Origin: Bacillota bacterium
GTDB taxonomy: Bacteria; Bacillota_A; Clostridia; Clostridiales; Clostridiaceae
Direction: 5' to 3'
Assembly: GCA_021780795.1 (NCBI GenBank)
Contig: JAJXYA010000432.1
Location: forward strand, 1 to 10,356
DNA length: 10,356 nucleotides
The notes under the pieces were generated by a model. That model worked only from the letters and a program-made list of their open reading frames with translations, did no database searches and was not told where the DNA came from. Shown here piece after piece: positions 1-7,740 of the stretch; positions within the stretch are counted from its first letter, which is position 1; every line of letters begins with the position of its first letter. The position numbers and the translations under genes were made by a program.

Positions 1-1
1 T

Positions 2-355
2 AGAAAAATAAAAGTATTTAAGTTCCATCATATAAAGGAAATCGTTTTAGAGGATGCAATGGTGAAATCCGCTTGTCTAATAATAATATGTTATGTAATA
101 TTATTTTTTATAGGCACTGCACTTGGAACCTATTATGGATATCCAGTGTTGAGTTCAGCTTTTGAAGCTGCGTCAGTTACTGGGAACGTAGGATTATCCA
201 TTGGGGTTACCGCGCCATCAATGCCAACTTTATTAAAGATATATTATATACTTGCAATGTATTTAGGAAGACTAGAATTTATATCTGTGTTTGCATTAAT
301 AGGAGTTACATTTGGAGGCATTAAGAAATTATGGTTAAGACTTTTAAAACAATAA
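2..355 (+). CDS. TrkH/KtrB-family potassium uptake membrane subunit, C-terminal fragment (5' end outside window)
   Basis: The frame is open from base 2 with no stop, so this is the last ~117 residues of a gene that begins before the window; the ATG at 59 is probably internal. The fragment shows a hydrophobic helix (around SACLIIICYVILFF), then FEAASVTGNVGLSIGVT, which matches the fourth pore-loop and selectivity-filter segment of TrkH/KtrB/HKT subunits (G-N-V-G-L-S). It ends with a last transmembrane segment carrying the family-typical M-x-x-GRLE stretch and a basic tail. These proteins conduct K+ (sometimes Na+) through the cytoplasmic membrane, usually with a cytosolic TrkA/KtrA RCK partner that is not visible here. 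The GNVGLS/GRLE form resembles TrkH-like proteins more than classical KtrB, but this is judged by eye. The next gene overlaps its end by 25 nt, suggesting co-transcription. Confidence 0.85.
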   Translation, partial: RKIKVFKFHHIKEIVLEDAMVKSACLIIICYVILFFIGTALGTYYGYPVLSSAFEAASVTGNVGLSIGVTAPSMPTLLKIYYILAMYLGRLEFISVFALIGVTFGGIKKLWLRLLKQ

Positions 356-831
356 TATTAATAGGTATCTTAGTTTTTTCTTTTTCTATAACATGTATGG
401 CGCAGGAATATAGTAATTATAATGAATTAATCGAAAATGGAAAAAAGATTGATAATAGTAAAATTACACTAAAAGGTGAGGCCATTGGGGAATGCATGAA
501 TAGAGGTAAATATTCCTGGGTAAATATCAGTGATGGAAGCACAGCTATGGGAATATGGATTAAAGATGAACAAGCTCGAAGCATAAAAAACTTTGGTAAG
601 TATGGTTATAAGGGAGATATAGTTAAGATAAATGGAACTTTTAATAGGGCCTGCACGGAGCACGGCGGTGATATGGATATCCACGCAATCTCAGTTGAAA
701 TTATAGATGTTGGGGGTAGAGTAACAATTCCTATTAGTAACAGTAAAAAAGTTATAGCAACAATATTAACACTCATCACACTTATTTTAGCTTTTTCATA
801 TGTGAAATTTACTAAAAGCACTTTTAAATAA
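331..831 (+). CDS. Secreted, membrane-anchored OB-fold-like protein of unknown function
   Basis: I cannot name this 166-residue protein. It starts at ATG 331, about 12 nt after a GGAGG (314-318) that lies inside the upstream TrkH gene. Residues 1-24 look like a signal peptide: lysines at 3 and 6, a hydrophobic core, and a plausible signal peptidase I site after CMA. No proper lipobox is seen. Residues ~43-128 alternate beta-like segments and turns (ITLKGEAIGECM, YSWVNISDG, MGIWI, GDIVKINGTFNRACTEHGGDMDIHA), a pattern like small OB-fold nucleic-acid or ligand-binding domains. Residues ~141-158 form a C-terminal transmembrane helix followed by a basic tail, so the domain should face outside and be anchored. 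Overlap with the TrkH gene suggests a linked role in K+ transport or its envelope environment, which is inference only. Confidence 0.8.
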   Translation: MVKTFKTIILIGILVFSFSITCMAQEYSNYNELIENGKKIDNSKITLKGEAIGECMNRGKYSWVNISDGSTAMGIWIKDEQARSIKNFGKYGYKGDIVKINGTFNRACTEHGGDMDIHAISVEIIDVGGRVTIPISNSKKVIATILTLITLILAFSYVKFTKSTFK

Positions 832-842
832 GGTGCTTTTTT
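814..842 (+). terminator. Rho-independent terminator of the trkH / OB-fold gene pair
   Basis: The arms 814-824 and 830-840 form an 11-bp stem with one G-U pair around a 5-nt loop, followed by a T run (837-842). The stop codon of the upstream gene (829-831) lies in the loop and 3' arm. Confidence 0.8.
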
Positions 843-913
843 AAAATCTCAAAACTAAAACTATAACTTGGTAGTTTAGTGGAAAAGGCATTTAGTACAT
901 TGTATTTTTGCAA

Positions 914-946
914 TTGTAAATTGTTTGTAAAGCCATGGGATATAAT
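914..946 (+). promoter_or_regulatory. Candidate promoter of the sensor kinase-kdpE operon with an 11-bp direct repeat
   Basis: A consensus -10 box TATAAT lies at 941-946. There is no good -35 box; instead two identical TTGTAA hexamers sit at 914-919 and 925-930, an 11-bp repeat, with 10 nt between the second copy and the -10. OmpR-family activators bind such repeats. The predicted transcript would carry about 110 nt of leader before the kinase start. The rest of 843-1020 shows nothing recognisable. Confidence 0.5.
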
Positions 947-1045
947 ATTATATGAGAATATATTCCTTTAAGATATAACAATAAATAAATCTAAACAATA
1001 TGGTAAAACCACAATTATTTATAATTTATGTTCAGATACAGTAGC

Positions 1046-1051
1046 AAGGAG
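1046..1051 (+). promoter_or_regulatory. Ribosome binding site that decides the sensor kinase start (TTG 1061)
   Basis: AAGGAG lies 9 nt before an in-frame TTG at 1061. The in-frame ATG at 1028 has only AT-rich sequence and no purine-rich site before it, and the ATG at 1052 directly abuts the AAGGAG. TTG is therefore the better-supported start, although ATG 1028 cannot be excluded. Confidence 0.6.
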
Positions 1052-1060
1052 ATGGAAAGT

Positions 1061-2692
1061 TTGGAAAAAGTAAAATTTTACGAGAGGTTTTTCAAAAAGT
1101 TCAATGAGTATAAATATAGTGATTATGAAGAAATTAAACCTGAAAGAATGATAATTACCAATGCATTTAAAACTATACTAATTATGAGTTTATCCACTAT
1201 ATTATCTCTGATATTTAGAAAAATTGGATTTCATGAATCAAATGTAATAATAGTATTTATCTTAGGGGTATTATTTGTATCAAGAAGCACTGATGGATAT
1301 GTTTATGGTATTTTGGCGGCCATAATGGGAGTGCTGACATTTAATTTTTTCTTTACTATACCATATTATAGCTTTTCAGCTTATAGAGCGGACTATCCAG
1401 TAACTTTTGCTATTATGTTGATAGCTGCAATTATTACGAGCACTTTAACTTCCAGGATTAAAACACAAGCGAAAATATCTTCTATACGTGAAAAGCGGAT
1501 GCAAGTTTTAAATAAAATTAATAAATCATTGCTTACAGCAAGAAATAAAAACCAAGTAGTTGAATTTTGTGGTGATAACTTAGTTGATATGTTTAACAGA
1601 ACTATTATGCTAACTATAGTAGATGATAAAAACAATTTACAAAAGCCAAGTGTTTACAATTTTGATAATCAATATAGTGGCGATATTTTTGAGTCTGAAA
1701 TAGAGCTAGATGCAATTGAAAAATGTTTTAAAACAGGAAAAATCGTGGGTATTGAAGCTGAAATCTCTATAAATAGTGGGGGGTATTATCATCCAATTAA
1801 AGGGCAAAATAAAATACTTGGGGTTATTGGCATAGCTTGCTTGGAAGAAAATACTTTATCAGAGAATGAAAAGATTCTTTTACAGTCAGTTTCTACACAA
1901 ATTGCTTTAGCTGTTGAAAGAGAGGATTTATATGAAAAGAAGAAGCAGATAAATTTAGAGGCGGAGAGAGAAAGGCTTAGGGGCAATCTTTTAAGATCAA
2001 TTTCACATGATTTAAGAACTCCGCTAACAGGAATATTAGGGTCTGCTTCTACTATTAGTGATAATTATGATATACTTGATAATGATACCAAGAAAGAACT
2101 TCTTGAAATTATTTATGAAGATACAAGCTGGCTTATTCATTCAGTTGAAAATATATTAAGCATGACACGAATAGATGAAGGTAAGCTTGAGATTAAAAAG
2201 GATGTAGAGGTTGTTGAAGAAATTATTGCTGAGTCTATATCAAGGGTTAAAAGATTTTCAGGCAATCATAATATTAAGACTCACTTACCAGAAAGTATGG
2301 TTATATTATTTGTTGACGGGTTATTAATAGAGCAAGTTCTTATTAATTTAATTGATAATGCCATAAAGTATACACAGAGTGATTCTATTATAGAAGTTAA
2401 AGTTATAGAAAAGGAAGACGATGTGATTTTCGAGGTATCAGACAATGGAAAAGGTTTGTCAAAAGAAGATATACCAGCTATATTTGATAGGTTTTATACC
2501 AAGAGTAAGGGTGATTCCCTAGAAAAGCGAGGTATTGGACTAGGATTGGCTATTTGTAAGTCTATTATAGAAGCTCATGGTGGAAATATGGAAGCTTTTA
2601 ATAACTCTTCTGGTGGTGCAACCTTTAGATTTAGTTTACCTGCAAGAAGGAGTGATAAAGATGGATATGAAGTCTTTAGTTTTAATAGTTGA
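1061..2692 (+). CDS. kdpD: Sensor histidine kinase equal to the C-terminal half of KdpD (membrane, GAF, kinase domains)
   Basis: This 543-residue protein (554 if started at ATG 1028) senses conditions at the membrane and should phosphorylate KdpE. Order of domains from the TTG start: a short cytosolic lead; four transmembrane helices at ~38-130 of the DUF4118 type found in KdpD (YGILAAIMGVLTFNFFFTIP); a GAF-like domain at ~150-290; HisKA with the H-box SISHDLRTPLTGI (phospho-accepting His316); and HATPase with the N-box LIDNAIKYT (Asn433), DNGKG (~461-465) and RGIGLGLA (~490-497). All catalytic motifs are present. The ~400-residue KdpD/USP N-terminal region of E. coli KdpD is missing; it is encoded alone at 8398-9555. 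The end overlaps kdpE by 32 nt, so the two are co-translated. It could be called a generic DUF4118 kinase, but the context favours a Kdp role. Confidence 0.92.
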   Translation: MEKVKFYERFFKKFNEYKYSDYEEIKPERMIITNAFKTILIMSLSTILSLIFRKIGFHESNVIIVFILGVLFVSRSTDGYVYGILAAIMGVLTFNFFFTIPYYSFSAYRADYPVTFAIMLIAAIITSTLTSRIKTQAKISSIREKRMQVLNKINKSLLTARNKNQVVEFCGDNLVDMFNRTIMLTIVDDKNNLQKPSVYNFDNQYSGDIFESEIELDAIEKCFKTGKIVGIEAEISINSGGYYHPIKGQNKILGVIGIACLEENTLSENEKILLQSVSTQIALAVEREDLYEKKKQINLEAERERLRGNLLRSISHDLRTPLTGILGSASTISDNYDILDNDTKKELLEIIYEDTSWLIHSVENILSMTRIDEGKLEIKKDVEVVEEIIAESISRVKRFSGNHNIKTHLPESMVILFVDGLLIEQVLINLIDNAIKYTQSDSIIEVKVIEKEDDVIFEVSDNGKGLSKEDIPAIFDRFYTKSKGDSLEKRGIGLGLAICKSIIEAHGGNMEAFNNSSGGATFRFSLPARRSDKDGYEVFSFNS

Positions 2693-3362
2693 AGATGATA
2701 AGCCCATTAGAAAATTTATGCAAGTTTCGCTTGAAGCACAGGGATATAAGTGCATTGAAACTGAATTTGGAAATGAGGCTATAGCACTTATTTTTTCTCA
2801 TAATCCAGATATAATAATTTTAGACTTAGGATTACCTGATATTGATGGACTTAATGTTATTGAGAAAGTAAGGGAGTCTACAAAAGCCAAGATTATAGTT
2901 GTTTCAGCTCGCGGACATGAAAGGGAAAAAGTTGAAGCCTTAGATAAAGGTGCAGATGATTACCTGACAAAGCCGTTTAGTGTAGCAGAGCTTTTGGCTC
3001 GAATTAGGGTGGCGTTTAGACAATTTAATCAAGTTAATAATGCACAAAACAATGTGCAATTAGAATTTAAGGTTAAGGATTTAAAGATAGATTTTGAAAA
3101 ACGCAGAGTTACGATTTTAGATGAAGAAATACATTTAACACCAATGGAGTACAAATTAATTCAGTTAATGTCAAAATATGCAGGACGTGTGTTAACTCAT
3201 AAATATATAATTGATGAAATTTGGGGTAGTTATTTTGAGAGTGATACACAGTCGCTTAGGGTGTTTATGGCTAATATAAGAAGAAAAATAGAAAAGAACC
3301 CTGCTGATCCGGAGTATATCATAACGGAGGTTGGAGTAGGATATCGGTTAGTAGATGAATAA
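2661..3362 (+). CDS. kdpE: KdpE, OmpR/PhoB-family response regulator of the Kdp system
   Basis: This 233-residue transcription factor has a receiver domain (~5-118) followed by a winged-helix DNA-binding domain (~135-232). Receiver residues are intact: acidic pocket E11-D12-D13, phospho-acceptor Asp55 in ILDLGLPDIDG, switch Ser82 in VVSARG, and Lys104 in LTKPF. The C-terminal domain shows LTPMEYKLIQLM, a recognition region with SLRVFMANIRRKIEKNP, and the wing end ITEVGVGYRLVDE. The start is ATG 2661, 8 nt after AAGGAG (2647-2652), inside the end of the kinase gene; an open frame extends further upstream but lacks a site and lies within kinase domain coding. In known Kdp systems phosphorylated KdpE activates the pump operon, and the repeat arrays at 3425 and 9738 are candidate binding sites. 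Confidence 0.95.
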   Translation: MDMKSLVLIVEDDKPIRKFMQVSLEAQGYKCIETEFGNEAIALIFSHNPDIIILDLGLPDIDGLNVIEKVRESTKAKIIVVSARGHEREKVEALDKGADDYLTKPFSVAELLARIRVAFRQFNQVNNAQNNVQLEFKVKDLKIDFEKRRVTILDEEIHLTPMEYKLIQLMSKYAGRVLTHKYIIDEIWGSYFESDTQSLRVFMANIRRKIEKNPADPEYIITEVGVGYRLVDE

Positions 3363-3368
3363 TCTTTC

Positions 3369-3400
3369 AAAGATGAAGTTTTTGGCTTCATCTTTTTTTT
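3369..3400 (+). terminator. Rho-independent terminator after kdpE
   Basis: A perfect 10-bp stem (3369-3378 with 3386-3395) with a 7-nt loop is followed by eight T residues (3393-3400). It separates the regulator operon from the pump operon. Confidence 0.9.
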
Positions 3401-3424
3401 ATAAAAAAATAAGATATATTTGTC

Positions 3425-3488
3425 TTAACATAAAATTTATACAGAGATTATCCTCTTTATACTATCTTTATTTTATCTTTGTTAGAAT
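3425..3488 (+). promoter_or_regulatory. Pump operon promoter with a five-hexamer operator, probable KdpE target
   Basis: TTAACA-N5-TTTATA (3425-3441) is followed after 14 nt by TTTATA (3456), TTTATT (3467) and TTTGTT (3478), each 11 nt apart. A -10-like TAGAAT lies at 3483-3488, 10 nt after the TTTATT copy, and there is no good -35 box, as expected of an activator-dependent promoter. OmpR-family proteins bind hexamer direct repeats with 11-bp period; E. coli KdpE and Bacillus PhoP use related T-rich hexamers. Assignment to KdpE is inferred from position, and a PhoP-like regulator is the main alternative. The array recurs at 9738. Confidence 0.6.
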
Positions 3489-3686
3489 GAATGCATAAGG
3501 TGATTAGTCACAATATGTATATTGGTAAAGTAATATGTCCAATTGAAACAGTATAACTTTAAGCTATAGACACAAACTAAAAAACAATAAACTATATTCT
3601 AATGAACATACCGCAAAATATTAATTATTTATGTAAAATATGTAAATAATTAAGAATTTTTAATTTGAAGGAGATGACGTAAATTT
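3489..3686 (+). other. Long 5' leader of the pump operon with an AT-rich hairpin
   Basis: About 190 nt separate the predicted transcription start (near 3495) from the first peptide gene. The clearest structure is at 3621-3653: perfect 11-nt arms (3621-3631 and 3643-3653) that can extend inward by four pairs to a 3-nt loop, followed by a short T run (3657-3661). It could be an attenuator, a processing or stability element, or a chance palindrome in AT-rich DNA. I see no consensus of a known riboswitch, including the c-di-AMP (ydaO) type. A 13-codon frame at 3515-3556 is preceded by AAGGTGAT. Confidence 0.35.
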
Positions 3687-3779
3687 ATGATGGATGTAAT
3701 ATTCATAGCAGTAATAGCGCTTTGTTATTTAGTGCTATTACCGTTTATTAATTGGTGTGAAGCACAAATAAATAAATAA
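3687..3779 (+). CDS. OrfZ-like 30-residue membrane peptide at the head of the kdp operon
   Basis: This tiny gene reads MMDVIFIAVIALCYLVLLPF followed by a short polar tail containing W-C-E (INWCEAQINK). Residues ~4-20 form one transmembrane helix. It begins at ATG 3687, 13 nt after AAGGAG (3668-3673); ATG 3690 is an alternative. It lies 43 nt before kdpF in the same orientation. The Clostridium acetobutylicum kdp operon is reported to begin with two small hydrophobic reading frames, orfZ and orfY, before kdpA; this peptide matches orfZ in position and character, and the next gene matches orfY. Similar short peptides ending in an aromatic- or Cys-Glu-bearing tail precede kdpF in other bacteria as far as I recall. 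Its function is unknown; a role in Kdp complex assembly or stability is a guess from position. Confidence 0.7.
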   Translation: MMDVIFIAVIALCYLVLLPFINWCEAQINK

Positions 3780-3822
3780 AAATCAACATATTACTTAAAG
3801 TTATAATTAAATGGAGGATGCT

Positions 3823-3900
3823 ATGAAATTTTTAATTGTAATCGCGATATTATTATTTTTGTATTTAGGCTATGCATTGTTTAATCCCGAAAAATTTTAA
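3823..3900 (+). CDS. kdpF: KdpF, small stabilising subunit of the Kdp K+ ATPase
   Basis: This 25-residue peptide has one transmembrane helix and the KdpF-typical ending YLGYALFNPEKF. KdpF (29 residues in E. coli) packs against KdpA in the membrane and stabilises the KdpFABC complex. The start ATG 3823 follows GGAGG (3813-3817) by 5 nt, and the stop lies 26 nt before kdpA. It corresponds by position to orfY of the C. acetobutylicum operon. The gene is short enough that automatic annotation often misses it. Confidence 0.9.
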   Translation: MKFLIVIAILLFLYLGYALFNPEKF

Positions 3901-3926
3901 AGAGAATAGATGGAGGAAAGTTATTT

Positions 3927-5603
3927 ATGGACATTTTTCAAATTGCATTAACGCTCATAATTTTTGTATTACTTGTCATCCCAACTGGAAAATATATGTA
4001 TAAAGTTATAAATAATAAGAAGTCTTTTGTAGATCCTGTTATGGATAAGGTAGATAACTTAATATATAAGGTTACAGGAATAACAAAAGAAGAGATGACT
4101 TGGAAGCAATATTCGATTGCTTTCATAGTGTCAAATATGGTTATGGCTTTGACGGCTTATATAGTGCTTAGGATTCAAGGAGTTCATTTCTTAAATCCTA
4201 ATGGTATCAAACCTATGGAGGCTTCACTAAATTTTAATACTATTATTAGTTTTATTACTAATACAAATCTTCAAGACTATAGTGGGGAATGGGGATTATC
4301 ATACTTAAGTCAAATGATAGTTATAACATTTTTTATGTTTACTTCTGCAGCATCAGGATTTGCTGTTGCAGCTGCTTTTATAAGAGGTATTACTGGAAAA
4401 ACTAAAATGTTAGGTAATTTCTTTGTTGATTTAGTAAGAGTTATTACAAGGGTGTTACTTCCGTTTTCAATAATAGTAACAATATTTTTAATGGCGCAAG
4501 GAGTTCCACAGACTTTTTCACCAAATAAAGTTGTAACTACTATAGAAGGGACTAAACAAGTTATTGCACTTGGACCTGTAGCTTCTTTAGAAGCCATTAA
4601 ACATATAGGTACTAATGGTGGTGGTTTCTTCGGAGCAAACTCATCACACCCATTTGAAAACCCTACTCCGCTTACAAATTTAATAGAAATGCTATCTATG
4701 ATGTTGATACCTGGAGCGATAGTTTATTGCTTTGGTTTAATGGTGAAGAATAAAAAGCAAGGATGGGCTATATTTGCAGCAATGTCTATATTGCTTGTAA
4801 TATCTTTAACGGTTTGCTTTAATGCTGAAAAAGCTGGAAATCCTGCAATTGCTAAGCTTAATATAAGTCAAGCTATGGGAAATATGGAGGGAAAAGAAAT
4901 AAGGTTTGGACTTTCCGGTTCAACTCTATTTACAACAATTACGACAGCCTTTACCACAGGTACTGTAAATAATATGCATGACTCATTAACACCTCTTGGC
5001 GGTATGGTTCCTCTGTGGAATATGATGCTTAATGTGGTGTTCGGAGGTAAAGGCGTAGGTTTTATGAATATGATAATGTACGCAGTACTAACAGTATTTT
5101 TATGTGGACTAATGGTTGGAAGAACTCCAGAATTTTTAGGTAAAAAAATTGAGGCAAAGGAAATTAAATTAATATCTTTGGCAATATTAATACATCCTTT
5201 TATAATTCTTGTACCTTCAAGTATAGCGCTACTGACTAAGCAAGGCCTTGCAGGGATAACTAATCCAGGCTTTCATGGGCTAACTCAAGTGCTTTATCAA
5301 TTTACTTCTTCTGCGGCTAATAACGGTTCAGGGTTTGAAGGACTCGCAGATAACACTATGTTTTGGAATGTAAGTACAGGGCTCGTTATGTATGCAGGGA
5401 GATATTTCGCCATGGTTATTCTTTTAGCTGTAGCTGGTTCTTTAGCATCTAAGAAGCTTGTACCAGAATCAAATTCTACATTTAAGACAGATAACACTAT
5501 GTTTACTATAATATTAGTATGTATAGTTTTGATAATTGGAGCGTTAACATTCTTACCAGCTGTAGTACTAGGACCGGTAGCTGAACACTTAATGTTTCAT
5601 TAA
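3927..5603 (+). CDS. kdpA: KdpA, potassium-binding channel subunit of the Kdp ATPase
   Basis: KdpA is the membrane subunit that selects and passes K+ and is a relative of the TrkH/KtrB channels. The 558 residues match the usual full length (557 in E. coli). All four pore-loop filter regions are recognisable: NTNLQDYSGE (112-121), GTNGGGFFGAN (228-238) followed by HPFENPTP, TTGTVNNMHDSLTPLGG (343-359), and TSSAANNGSGFEG (460-472). About ten hydrophobic helices surround them, and the N-terminus begins directly with a helix. The start ATG 3927 follows GGAGGAAAG (3912-3920). No truncation, frameshift or unusual filter residue is seen. It is third in the pump operon, with kdpB 37 nt downstream. 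Confidence 0.98.
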   Translation: MDIFQIALTLIIFVLLVIPTGKYMYKVINNKKSFVDPVMDKVDNLIYKVTGITKEEMTWKQYSIAFIVSNMVMALTAYIVLRIQGVHFLNPNGIKPMEASLNFNTIISFITNTNLQDYSGEWGLSYLSQMIVITFFMFTSAASGFAVAAAFIRGITGKTKMLGNFFVDLVRVITRVLLPFSIIVTIFLMAQGVPQTFSPNKVVTTIEGTKQVIALGPVASLEAIKHIGTNGGGFFGANSSHPFENPTPLTNLIEMLSMMLIPGAIVYCFGLMVKNKKQGWAIFAAMSILLVISLTVCFNAEKAGNPAIAKLNISQAMGNMEGKEIRFGLSGSTLFTTITTAFTTGTVNNMHDSLTPLGGMVPLWNMMLNVVFGGKGVGFMNMIMYAVLTVFLCGLMVGRTPEFLGKKIEAKEIKLISLAILIHPFIILVPSSIALLTKQGLAGITNPGFHGLTQVLYQFTSSAANNGSGFEGLADNTMFWNVSTGLVMYAGRYFAMVILLAVAGSLASKKLVPESNSTFKTDNTMFTIILVCIVLIIGALTFLPAVVLGPVAEHLMFH

Positions 5604-5640
5604 GGCAATAAAATAAAGAAGAGTATAAGGAGTAATATAT

Positions 5641-7704
5641 ATGAGTAATCAAGATGGTAAAAAGAAGTTAATAACTAAAAAGATTTTTAATGATGCAGTT
5701 AAAGATTCTTTTAAAAAGTTAAACCCTAAATTAATGATAAAAAATCCTGTTATGTTTATTGTTGAAATAGGATTTCTTATAACTTTATTTCTTACTTTTG
5801 TTCCTACGGCTTTTGGTGATACAGGTACAAATTTAAGGGGATATAATGGATTAGTTGCTTTTATTCTTTTCATTACAGTTTTATTTGCTAACTTTGCAGA
5901 AGCAGTGGCGGAGGGAAGAGGTAAAGCTCAAGCAGAAAGTTTGAAGAAAACGAAAAAAGATACAACGGCTAAACTTTTGGATAAAGGTGGGAATACAACA
6001 ATTATTAGTGCGTCAGAGCTTAAAAAAGGAGATATAGTTCTTGTTGAAACTGGAGATATCATACCAAATGATGGTGAAATTATTGCGGGACTGGCAGCGG
6101 TAGATGAATCTGCTATAACAGGAGAGTCAGCTCCTGTTATGAAAGAGTCCGGTGGAGATTTTAGCTCCGTTACTGGAGGAACTAAGGTTGTAAGTGATTG
6201 GCTTAAAATTGAAATTACAGCTAGTCCAGGGGAGTCCTTTCTTGATAAAATGATAAGCTTAGTTGAAGGAGCTTCAAGACAAAAAACTCCTAATGAGATG
6301 GCATTAAACATTTTATTAACAGTTTTAACAATGATTTTCCTAATGGTTGTTGTTACTCTACATCCATTAGGCGCTTACGCAGGTGCTAAGATTGCTACGT
6401 CCACATTGATAGCATTGCTTGTATGCTTAATACCAACTACAATAGGTGGTTTATTATCAGCTATAGGAATTGCGGGTATGGATAGAGTTACAAGATTTAA
6501 TGTAATTGCTATGTCAGGTAAAGCAGTTGAAGCTTGTGGAGATGTAGATACCATGATTTTAGATAAGACTGGTACAATAACTTACGGGAATAGACTTGCA
6601 GCTGAATTTACTCCTGTATCTGGATGTGATGAAAATAAATTAATGAAATATGCAGTAATATCTTCGTTAAAGGATGAAACTCCTGAAGGCAGGTCTGTAG
6701 TTGAGCTTGCGAGTAAACTTGGAGTATCTTTAAATGTAGAGGATTATGAAGAAGCGGAATTTATAGAGTTTACTGCTCAAACTAAAATGAGTGGATTAAA
6801 TTTAGGCGATGGAACTATTGTAAGAAAAGGGGCTATTAGTAGTATTATAAAAATGGTACAGGAACTTGGTGGTAAGGTTTCAAAGGATTTAGAAGAAGTT
6901 ACAACAAAAGTTTCTAAGGCAGGGGGAACACCACTAGTGGTTTGTGTAAATAGCGAAATACTTGGAGTTATTTATTTAAAGGATACTGTAAAACCAGGAC
7001 TTGTAGAAAGATTTGAAAGACTAAGACAAATGGGTATAAAAACTATTATGTGTACAGGGGATAATCCACTTACTGCTGCTACAATAGCAAAAGAGGCTGG
7101 GGTAGATGAATTTATTGCAGAGTGTACTCCAGAGGATAAAATTGAAGTTATAAAAAGAGAGCAAGCAGAAGGAAAACTTGTTGCTATGACTGGTGATGGT
7201 ACTAACGATGCTCCAGCACTTGCTCAAGCAGATGTTGGGCTTGCGATGAATAGTGGTACAGTGGCTGCAAAAGAAGCTGCTAATATGGTAGACTTAGATT
7301 CTGATCCTACGAAGATAATCGAAGTAGTAGAAATAGGTAAGCAGTTACTTATAACAAGAGGAGCATTAACTACATTTAGTATAGCAAATGATGTTGCGAA
7401 ATACTTTGCTATAATACCGGCAATATTTACTATAGCTATTCCTACAATGAATGTATTAAATGTAATGAAACTTGCTACGCCTTCAAGTGCAATATTATCA
7501 GCATTAATATTTAATGCAATAATAATACCTCTATTAATTCCAATAGCTATGAGAGGAGTAAAATATAAACCATCAAGTGCTCAAACTCTTCTTTTAAGAA
7601 ATATATTAATTTATGGCGTAGGTGGAATAGTGGTTCCCTTCGTAGGAATCAAAATAATAGATATGATAATATTTCCACTATTAAAAGTGCTTAATGTAGC
7701 ATAA
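5641..7704 (+). CDS. kdpB: KdpB, P-type ATPase catalytic subunit of the Kdp K+ pump
   Basis: KdpB hydrolyses ATP to drive K+ uptake. Its 687 residues (682 in E. coli) show the complete P-type ATPase motif set: actuator loop TGES (160-163), membrane PTTIGG (265-270), phosphorylation motif DKTGT with Asp308, nucleotide-binding FTAQTKMSG (377-385) and KGA (396-398), and hinge TGDGTNDAP (517-525). Ser163 of TGES corresponds to the serine whose phosphorylation inhibits E. coli KdpB at high K+ (Ser162), so that control could operate here. Seven membrane segments are expected: two near 36-56 and 69-88, two near 222-275, and three after ~590. The start ATG 5641 follows AAGGAG (5627-5632) by 8 nt. A short tandem duplication spans its stop codon. 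Confidence 0.98.
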   Translation: MSNQDGKKKLITKKIFNDAVKDSFKKLNPKLMIKNPVMFIVEIGFLITLFLTFVPTAFGDTGTNLRGYNGLVAFILFITVLFANFAEAVAEGRGKAQAESLKKTKKDTTAKLLDKGGNTTIISASELKKGDIVLVETGDIIPNDGEIIAGLAAVDESAITGESAPVMKESGGDFSSVTGGTKVVSDWLKIEITASPGESFLDKMISLVEGASRQKTPNEMALNILLTVLTMIFLMVVVTLHPLGAYAGAKIATSTLIALLVCLIPTTIGGLLSAIGIAGMDRVTRFNVIAMSGKAVEACGDVDTMILDKTGTITYGNRLAAEFTPVSGCDENKLMKYAVISSLKDETPEGRSVVELASKLGVSLNVEDYEEAEFIEFTAQTKMSGLNLGDGTIVRKGAISSIIKMVQELGGKVSKDLEEVTTKVSKAGGTPLVVCVNSEILGVIYLKDTVKPGLVERFERLRQMGIKTIMCTGDNPLTAATIAKEAGVDEFIAECTPEDKIEVIKREQAEGKLVAMTGDGTNDAPALAQADVGLAMNSGTVAAKEAANMVDLDSDPTKIIEVVEIGKQLLITRGALTTFSIANDVAKYFAIIPAIFTIAIPTMNVLNVMKLATPSSAILSALIFNAIIIPLLIPIAMRGVKYKPSSAQTLLLRNILIYGVGGIVVPFVGIKIIDMIIFPLLKVLNVA

Positions 7705-7719
7705 GTGCTTATGTAACAT
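7685..7719 (+). repeat. Tandem duplication of about 18 bp across the kdpB stop codon
   Basis: An 18-bp unit (7685-7702) is followed directly by a 17-bp near copy (7703-7719), differing by one missing A and one G/A change. The first copy encodes the last KdpB residues and the second forms the start of the kdpB-kdpC spacer. Slippage is a likely origin. The second half also gives a small CATAAG/CTTATG palindrome (7700-7713). Confidence 0.7.
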
Positions 7720-7740
7720 AATTGAGGAGGATAAGAAACG

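Noticed and set aside
2577..2660. An upstream in-frame ATG that would extend KdpE by 28 residues
   Set aside because: The extension lies in the coding region of the kinase ATP-binding domain, has no ribosome binding site, and would precede the normal receiver start. ATG 2661 has an ideal AAGGAG.
3491..3556. A 21-codon reading frame starting at ATG 3491
   Set aside because: The ATG falls at or before the predicted transcription start and has no ribosome binding site; only the internal ATG 3515 is worth considering, and that weakly.
3489..3686. A c-di-AMP (ydaO-type) or other known riboswitch in the kdp leader
   Set aside because: Such switches control K+ transporter genes in Firmicutes, but none of the conserved G-rich core segments can be seen here.
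5928..6311. A 127-codon open frame on the minus strand inside kdpB
   Set aside because: It lies wholly antisense to well-conserved KdpB coding (the TGES region), has no recognisable domain, and is of the type expected by chance opposite a coding frame. Other antisense frames in kdpA, kdpC and the kinase gene were dropped for the same reason.
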